Shown here one piece after another: positions 28,501-34,950 of a DNA stretch of 34,950 nucleotides. Under the pieces are notes generated by a model. That model worked only from the letters and a program-made list of their open reading frames with translations. It searched no databases and was not told the DNA's origin. This DNA comes from Halieaceae bacterium (lineage in GTDB: Bacteria > Pseudomonadota > Gammaproteobacteria > Pseudomonadales > Halieaceae), in assembly GCA_030066555.1 (NCBI GenBank), contig JASJBK010000029.1, forward strand, positions 1 through 34,950, given 5' to 3'. The stretch's first letter is position 1, and each line of letters opens with the position of its first letter. The position numbers and the translations under genes are program-made.

Positions 28501-30447
28501 ATGCCTCAAGTTACACTGCCTGACGGTTCTTCACGTCAATTCGAGCAACCCATCACTGTTCACGATCTTGCCGCTGATATCGGCGCCGGGCTGGCAAAAG
28601 CCGCACTGGCCGGCAAGGTAGACGGCCAGATGGTCGATACCTCATACCTGATTTCGGAGGATGCCGAAGTCGCGATTATTACCACCAAGAGCGATGAAGC
28701 ACTGGAGCTCATCCGACATGACGCCGCGCATGTGATGGCGCAGGCGGTCCAGGAGCTGTTTCCCGGCACCCAGGTGACCATCGGGCCCGCCATCGAAGAT
28801 GGCTTTTACTACGATTTTGCCCGCGAAGAGCCGTTCTCGCCCGACGACCTGCAGAAAATTGAAGATCGCATGCGCGAGATCGTCGGTCGCGACCTGCCCA
28901 TCAACCGCGAGGTGTGGGATCGCGAGCAGGCCATGGCGACGTTTCGCGATATCGGTGAGGACTACAAGGTCCAGATTATCGAAGACATCATTCCACAGGG
29001 TGAAGAAGTTTCCGTGTATCGACAGGGAGACTGGTTTGACGTGTGCCGTGGCCCGCACCTGCCCAGTACCGGCAAACTCCCCAAAGCCTTCAAATTGACG
29101 AAGCTGGCCGGGGCATACTGGCGGGGCGACTCCAACAACGAGATGCTCCAGCGTATTTACGGCACCGCGTGGCGTGACAAAAAAGAGCTTAAAGCCTATC
29201 TGCATCGGCTGGAGGAGGCGCAGAAGCGCGATCACCGCAAGCTTGGGCGCCGGCTTGACCTGTTTCATTTCAGTGATGATGCCCCGGGCTCAGTGTTCTG
29301 GCACCCCAAGGGGTGGACGCTGTTCCTGGAACTGCTGGCCTACATGCGCAAGCGCCAGGAAGAGGCGGGATACGTTGAGGTCAACACGCCCGACGTCATG
29401 GATCGCAGTTTGTGGGAGACCTCCGGGCACTGGTTCAACTACGGCGAAAACATGTTCACCACCGAGACCGAAGATGGGGGCATGTATGCATTGAAACCCA
29501 TGAACTGTCCCGGTTCTGTATCCATGTTTGCCCAGGGCCTCAAGAGCTATCGTGATCTGCCGCTGCGAATGGCGGAGTTCGGCAAAGTGCACCGCTACGA
29601 ACCCTCCGGTGCGCTGTTCGGCCTGATGCGGGTGCGGCATTTCACGCAGGACGATGCGCACATCTACTGCACCGAAGAGCAGATGGAGCGGGAGTGCATC
29701 GATGTGATCGCGCTGGTGCTCGACATCTACAAGGACTTCGGTTTCGAAGATGTGGTTATCAAGCTGTCGACACGGCCTGAAAAGCGCATCGGCAGCGATG
29801 AGATCTGGGACAAGCTTGAAGGCGCCCTCAGCAACGCGCTGGAAGTCATGGGGCTGGATTACATCCTCTACCCCGGTGAAGGTGCGTTCTACGGACCCAA
29901 GCTGGAATTCGTGCTGCGCGACGCGATCGGCCGCGACTGGCAATGCGGCACGCTGCAGGTGGATATGAACCTGCCGGAACGTTTTGATATCTCCTACGTG
30001 GATCAAAGCGGTGACCGCAGCAAGCGTCCGGTAATGTTGCACCGCGCACTGTTCGGCTCGTTGGAACGCTTCATAGGAATCCTGATTGAGCACTACGAAG
30101 GCAAGTTCCCGGTGTGGTTGGCACCGGTGCAGGCCGTGGTGCTGAATATCTCCGACAAGCAGGCCGACTATGTCGGTGAAGTAGAGCAACGCCTGAAAAG
30201 TGGCGGTTTCCGGGTAGCGTCGGACCTGCGCAACGAAAAAGTGGGTTTCAAGATTCGCGAGCATACCCTGCAGGCGGTGCCCTACCTGTTGGTGGTTGGC
30301 GACCGGGAAATGGAGAACAACGAGGTGGCCGTGCGCACCCAGAGCGGCGAAGACCTGGGCACAATGTCGATCGATGACTTTATTGCCCACGTCCAGAACG
30401 AAACCGAGGCGCGCCCCAGCGATCCGGTTGCCTCCAAGGTGGCCTAA
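28501..30447 (+). CDS. thrS: Threonyl-tRNA synthetase
   Basis: [28 protein letters not shown] (TGS) ... [57 protein letters not shown]; longest ORF begins at 28429. Confidence 0.97.
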   Translation: MPQVTLPDGSSRQFEQPITVHDLAADIGAGLAKAALAGKVDGQMVDTSYLISEDAEVAIITTKSDEALELIRHDAAHVMAQAVQELFPGTQVTIGPAIEDGFYYDFAREEPFSPDDLQKIEDRMREIVGRDLPINREVWDREQAMATFRDIGEDYKVQIIEDIIPQGEEVSVYRQGDWFDVCRGPHLPSTGKLPKAFKLTKLAGAYWRGDSNNEMLQRIYGTAWRDKKELKAYLHRLEEAQKRDHRKLGRRLDLFHFSDDAPGSVFWHPKGWTLFLELLAYMRKRQEEAGYVEVNTPDVMDRSLWETSGHWFNYGENMFTTETEDGGMYALKPMNCPGSVSMFAQGLKSYRDLPLRMAEFGKVHRYEPSGALFGLMRVRHFTQDDAHIYCTEEQMERECIDVIALVLDIYKDFGFEDVVIKLSTRPEKRIGSDEIWDKLEGALSNALEVMGLDYILYPGEGAFYGPKLEFVLRDAIGRDWQCGTLQVDMNLPERFDISYVDQSGDRSKRPVMLHRALFGSLERFIGILIEHYEGKFPVWLAPVQAVVLNISDKQADYVGEVEQRLKSGGFRVASDLRNEKVGFKIREHTLQAVPYLLVVGDREMENNEVAVRTQSGEDLGTMSIDDFIAHVQNETEARPSDPVASKVA

Positions 30448-30465
30448 CACCTTCAGCCCAGGGTC

Positions 30466-31671
30466 ATGTCCATGTCCAAGCCTACGTCAGTCCCCCAACA
30501 GAGTAGCGCTGTTTCCCGGTTGAGCTCTATCGAAATGCTCGACCGGCTGGTAGCTTTTCCCAGCGTCTCCCGGGACAGCAACCTGCCCCTGATCGATTGG
30601 GTCGAGGATTACCTGGGCGCATTCGGCGCGCGCTGTCGCCGCACCACCAACGATGCGGGTGACAAGGCCAACCTGTTCGCTGCGATTGGCCCCGACGCGC
30701 CCGGCGGCGTGGTGTTGTCGGGACATACCGATGTTGTGCCGGTCGACGACCAGGATTGGCATACCGACCCGTTCAAGCTGACCGAGCGCGAGGGTCTGCT
30801 CTACGGCCGCGGCACCTCGGATATGAAGGGCTTTTCTGCCGTGTTCCTGTCTCGCCTGGCAGATCTGGACATCGCCTCGATGACGCAACCTCTGTACCTG
30901 GCGCTGTCCTACGATGAGGAAATCGGCTGCCTGGGCATTGATCGCATGGTGGACGATGCCCTGGCCCATGGCGCCAGGCCTGAGTTTGCCATTATCGGCG
31001 AACCCACCAGCATGTGCGTGGTTCGCGCCCACAAGTCCATCAACGTGTTTCGCACCCTCGTCACCGGGCAGGCGGCTCACTCAAGCCAGCCGCATCGCGG
31101 CGCCGGCGCAATCCTGGCCGCGGCGCGCATCATCGAGCACCTGGACGCCCTGGGGCGACAGCGACGAGCTGAAGCTGCGGATTCCGGGTGCGAGCCGCCC
31201 TGGACCACGGTACAGGTCGGCAAAATCCAGGGTGGCACGGCCGTCAATATCCTGCCCGCCCACTGCGAGTTCCTATGGGAGTACCGCGGCCTGCCGGGCG
31301 AGAATCCAGACTTGATCCTCAATGCCCTGCAGGACTTTATCGAGTCAGAGGTATTGCCCGACATGCGCGAATTTGCGCCCCAGGCTGCAATAGAAACCAC
31401 CCCCATCGCACGCGTACCCCCGCTGGTTCCAGACCAGCAGGCACGCGCCGAAGCCTGGGTGCACCAGTTGGCTGGCGTGCGTGAAGGTGGTTCAGGCGAG
31501 GTGTCGTTTGCAACGGAGGCCGGCAGCTTCCAACGCGCAGGCATCAGCAGCGTTGTGTGCGGCCCGGGTTCTATCGATCAGGCTCACCAGCCCAATGAGT
31601 TCATCGATCCGGCCGAGATTGAGCGCTGCGAAGCCATGATCGACGATGTATTCGCCTATCTCTGCCAGTAA
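30466..31671 (+). CDS. argE: Acetylornithine deacetylase (M20 family)
   Basis: GGVVLSGHTDVVPVDDQDWHTDPFKLTEREGLLYGRGTSDMKGFSAVFLSRL; YDEEIGCLGIDRMV. Confidence 0.9.
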   Translation: MSMSKPTSVPQQSSAVSRLSSIEMLDRLVAFPSVSRDSNLPLIDWVEDYLGAFGARCRRTTNDAGDKANLFAAIGPDAPGGVVLSGHTDVVPVDDQDWHTDPFKLTEREGLLYGRGTSDMKGFSAVFLSRLADLDIASMTQPLYLALSYDEEIGCLGIDRMVDDALAHGARPEFAIIGEPTSMCVVRAHKSINVFRTLVTGQAAHSSQPHRGAGAILAAARIIEHLDALGRQRRAEAADSGCEPPWTTVQVGKIQGGTAVNILPAHCEFLWEYRGLPGENPDLILNALQDFIESEVLPDMREFAPQAAIETTPIARVPPLVPDQQARAEAWVHQLAGVREGGSGEVSFATEAGSFQRAGISSVVCGPGSIDQAHQPNEFIDPAEIERCEAMIDDVFAYLCQ

Positions 31672-31749
31672 CCTTGAGCTCCTGAGCCTCAGTCTGTAAT
31701 TTGGCGCGTTCACAGCTCTGAACGGCCTACACCACCCGGAGACGCTACC

Positions 31750-34700
31750 ATGCTTCGATTGATCGGCTTGCCGCTGACCATCGCCCTCGCCCTTCACATC
31801 ATCGCGACGCCCTCGCTTGCCAAAGAACGGGTCGATCCCTCGCTGCTCGACGGCCTGGAGTACCGCCTGCTTGGACCCTGGCGCGGCGGGCGTGTGACCA
31901 CGGTGACCGGCGTACCGGATAATCCGCAGCTGTATTACATGGGCGCTGCCGGGGGCGGCGTGTGGAAAACCCATAACGCGGGAGTGAGCTGGGAGAATAT
32001 CTCCGACGGCCAGATCCCCGTGGGTACCATCGGCGCCATTGCGGTGGCGCCCTCGGATGCCAACGTGATTTATGTCGGCACCGGTGAGGCACCCATTCGC
32101 GGCGTCACCACCAGCCAGGGCGAGGGCCTGTGGAAGTCCACCGACGGCGGCCGCAGCTTTAGCTTCAAGGGCCTGCCGTCGGCAGGGCAGATCGCCGATA
32201 TCCTGGTACACCCCACCGACCCGGACACCGCCTGGGTGGCCGTGCAGGGCCAGATATGGGCGCCAAACTCCGAACGCGGCGTGTACCGCACGCGCGACGG
32301 CGGTGAGAGCTGGGAGCAGGTACTCAAGGTCAACGCGGACACCGGCGCCACCGACCTTGCCATGGATCCCACCAACCCGCGCATTCTCTACGCCGCGCTG
32401 TGGCACCACGGCCGCAAGCCCTGGTACATCAAGTCCGGTGGCGAAGGTGGCGGCATCTACAAGTCAACCGATGGCGGCGATAGCTGGGAAAAGCTCGAGG
32501 GCGGGCTCCCGAAGCTGGTCGGCAAGGTCGGGATTGACGTCTCCGCCTCTCAACCGTCGCGCATCTACGCAATTATCGAGGCCGAACCCGGCCAGGGCGG
32601 GCTGTGGCGCAGCGACGACTTTGGAGAGACCTGGCAGCACCTCAACGCCCATCGCGTTCTGCACACGCGAGCCTGGTATTATATTCACCTGACCGCAGAC
32701 CCGGTCGACCCCGACACGGTGTGGGTGTTGAACGTCCCGCTGATGAAGTCCATTGACGGGGGCAAGACCTTCACAAAGATCAAAACGCCGCATGGGGATC
32801 ATCACGATCACTGGATCAACCCGCGGGACAACCGCATCATGATCAACGGCAACGACGGCGGCGCCACCGTAACCTTCGACGGCGGCAAGACCTGGTCGAG
32901 TATCGAAAACCAGCCCACGGCGCAGTTCTACCGACTCATCACCGACCGGCAGTCTCCCTGGCGGCTGTATGCCGGCCAGCAGGATAACAGCACGGTATCT
33001 ATCGCTGCCTGGGCCTGGGATGGCAGCGTTGGCCGCGATGACTACCATGCCATCGGCGGCGGCGAGAGTGCCCACGTGGCCTTCGATCCCGACAACCCGG
33101 AGCTGATCTACGCCACCACTATCAACGGCACGCTCACCGAATACAACGAGGCAACCGAGAAGAAGCGCTACATCGTGCCCTACCCCGAGCGGGTCTACGG
33201 CGAGGATTCGGGGAAAATCAGGTACCGCAGCAACTGGAACGCGCCGGTGATCACCTCGCCCCACGACCACAGCGTGATCTACTACGGTACCCAGTACCTC
33301 ATGAAGAGCACCGACCGGGGCATGACCTGGCAGGAAATCAGCCCGGACCTCACGCGCAACAACCCGGAACACCTGGGTCGCAACGGTGGCCCCTTTACCC
33401 CCGAAAATGTCGGCGCTGAGTTCTACCACACCATCTTCTACATCGCGGAGTCCGAACAGTCGCAAGGTACCATCTGGGTCGGCGCCGACGACGGCCTGTT
33501 GCACATCACCCGCGACGGCGGCGGTGACTGGCAGGATATTTCGCCGCCGCACCGCGGCGAGGCCATGATCAATGCCATCGAGCTTTCACCCCACGCGGAC
33601 GGTACGGCCTATGTCGCGGTCACCGGTTACAAATTGAACGACTTTGACCCCTACATCTACCGCACCAACAATCACGGCAAGCGCTGGAAGCGCATCGACA
33701 AGGGGCTGCCGGATGGCGCCTTTGTGCGGGTGGTGCGCGAGGACCCGACCGTCGCAGGCCTGCTTTACGCGGGCACCGAGAAGGGTCTTTTCGTGTCCTG
33801 GAACGACGGGGCCGACTGGCAGCCTCTCGATTTGAACCTGCCGGCTGTACCGATCACCGACCTGCGGGTACGCGAGGATGCGCTGGCAGTGGCAACCCAG
33901 GGGCGAGCCTTCTGGGTGCTGGATGACCTTTTCGTGGTGCGCCAGGCTGCACAGGCAGATTCAGCGTCACCCCTGCAACTCTATACACCACCAGCGAAGG
34001 CTATGGGTCGCCCCAAGAGCGACGCCGAGAACTTCGAGGCGGCGAATCCCTCGCCGCACCTGCCCATCTACTACCACCTGAGAGAAAGCCTCCCCGAGGA
34101 CGAGGTGCTGAGTATCGAAATTCTCGACGAGGATGGCGAGGTACTGCGCTCATACGCTAGTGAGGAAACTGACCAGATTCGCTGCCGCATTGCCGGCATG
34201 GATCCGCGCTCCCCCTACAAGCCCAAATATCCCGCTACCGAGGCGGGGCTGCAGCGTTGGCACTGGGACCTGCACGCCGACGACGTGCGCTGTGTCGACG
34301 ACCATACGCTGTTCGAAGGTTACGGCGGCCCCGCCGTTGCGCCGGGCTCTTATACAGTGCGTGTCACAGCGGGCAAGGCATCAGCAAGCACCCCGGTTGA
34401 GGTGCTCGCCGACCCGCGGGTACCTACCAGCGAAGGGCAAATTCGCGAGTGGGTCGCTATGCAGAATGACATCGCCAGACTAATGGATGAAGTGCTGCTG
34501 GCCCTGGAAGGCGCCCGTGGGGCTCGCGCCCAGATCCAGGCGCTGGCCGTCGAGTACGATGACAGCGACCTTCACCAGCTGGCCGCAGCAGGAATCAAGG
34601 CAATCGATGACTGGGAAACAGATATCACCGAGCTGCGGCATGAGACCTTCGAGGACGAGGACGCCTGGGTCGTAAAGCTTGACGGCCAGTTAAGGCATCT

Positions 34701-34881
34701 ACTTAACGTGGTGGAAGCCAGTGGCGCACCGGTGACCGGGGGCGCGAGGGAGCGCTACCAGGATCTGGAGGCGGCCTGGGCGCAGAGCAGGAAGGCGCTC
34801 GATAGTATCAATGCCGGTCCGCTGGCGGCGATCAATCGCTGGGCTGAGGAGCGCCGCGTGCCACACGTGAAAGCTCCCTGA
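31750..34881 (+). CDS. Secreted BNR/VPS10-sortilin-like repeat protein (glycosyl hydrolase-like beta-propeller)
   Basis: 1043 aa, signal peptide; repeated SxDGGxxW/T motifs (GLWKSTDGGRSFSF, GVYRTRDGGESWEQ, GIYKSTDGGDSWEK, LWRSDDFGETWQH, LLHITRDGGGDWQD). Confidence 0.87.
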   Translation: MLRLIGLPLTIALALHIIATPSLAKERVDPSLLDGLEYRLLGPWRGGRVTTVTGVPDNPQLYYMGAAGGGVWKTHNAGVSWENISDGQIPVGTIGAIAVAPSDANVIYVGTGEAPIRGVTTSQGEGLWKSTDGGRSFSFKGLPSAGQIADILVHPTDPDTAWVAVQGQIWAPNSERGVYRTRDGGESWEQVLKVNADTGATDLAMDPTNPRILYAALWHHGRKPWYIKSGGEGGGIYKSTDGGDSWEKLEGGLPKLVGKVGIDVSASQPSRIYAIIEAEPGQGGLWRSDDFGETWQHLNAHRVLHTRAWYYIHLTADPVDPDTVWVLNVPLMKSIDGGKTFTKIKTPHGDHHDHWINPRDNRIMINGNDGGATVTFDGGKTWSSIENQPTAQFYRLITDRQSPWRLYAGQQDNSTVSIAAWAWDGSVGRDDYHAIGGGESAHVAFDPDNPELIYATTINGTLTEYNEATEKKRYIVPYPERVYGEDSGKIRYRSNWNAPVITSPHDHSVIYYGTQYLMKSTDRGMTWQEISPDLTRNNPEHLGRNGGPFTPENVGAEFYHTIFYIAESEQSQGTIWVGADDGLLHITRDGGGDWQDISPPHRGEAMINAIELSPHADGTAYVAVTGYKLNDFDPYIYRTNNHGKRWKRIDKGLPDGAFVRVVREDPTVAGLLYAGTEKGLFVSWNDGADWQPLDLNLPAVPITDLRVREDALAVATQGRAFWVLDDLFVVRQAAQADSASPLQLYTPPAKAMGRPKSDAENFEAANPSPHLPIYYHLRESLPEDEVLSIEILDEDGEVLRSYASEETDQIRCRIAGMDPRSPYKPKYPATEAGLQRWHWDLHADDVRCVDDHTLFEGYGGPAVAPGSYTVRVTAGKASASTPVEVLADPRVPTSEGQIREWVAMQNDIARLMDEVLLALEGARGARAQIQALAVEYDDSDLHQLAAAGIKAIDDWETDITELRHETFEDEDAWVVKLDGQLRHLLNVVEASGAPVTGGARERYQDLEAAWAQSRKALDSINAGPLAAINRWAEERRVPHVKAP

Positions 34882-34950
34882 GCCGGCCGCGGCATGTGTC
34901 ACCATTCAACAGGGAAATGCCCTCGATAGGCTTAAGCCGGGTTCAGTCGA

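Noticed and set aside
29290-30450. 386-aa minus-strand ORF opposite thrS (and similar long antisense ORFs at 12247-13323, 6846-7952, 32464-33552)
   Set aside because: Typical GC-rich antisense open frames opposite well-recognised genes, with no family motifs
1-34950. CRISPR arrays, rRNA operon, prophage or transposase genes
   Set aside because: No regularly spaced repeats, rRNA sequence, integrase/transposase motifs or phage structural genes recognised

Overview
34.95 kb of GC-rich proteobacterial chromosome, gammaproteobacterial in character. It carries about 24 protein genes, one tRNA gene and several intergenic regulatory elements. The main theme is selenium. A selA-selB-selC (tRNA-Sec) cluster lies at 6172-9595. 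Two genes that the six-frame track splits at in-frame UGA codons read as intact selenoproteins: a membrane-anchored peroxiredoxin/thioredoxin-like protein with a U-P-Y-C motif (15065-15832, minus) and a UGSC-motif protein (21412-21948, plus). The UGSC gene overlaps a conserved ~361-aa partner of unknown function. A second theme is a split Rieske oxygenase at 23428-25082. A stand-alone Rieske-domain gene overlaps by ATGA a gene whose own Rieske ligands are degenerate but whose mononuclear-iron motif is intact. A TetR regulator follows, and a shared palindrome (CTATCA-TT-TGATAG) lies at two promoters about 4.8 kb apart. A separate TetR gene and a pair of acyl-CoA dehydrogenase genes share another palindromic motif (TAGACRTYGTCAATATTT). 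An intergenic segment at 23140-23219 has nested inverted repeats suggesting a structured RNA. The rest is ordinary metabolism: sulfatase, MBL-fold hydrolase, GST, DsbA/HCCA-isomerase-like protein, acyl-CoA dehydrogenases, FAD oxidoreductase, NhaC-like antiporter, thrS, argE, and a BNR/sortilin-like repeat protein. All calls are from reading the sequence and from memory of protein families; no database search was run.
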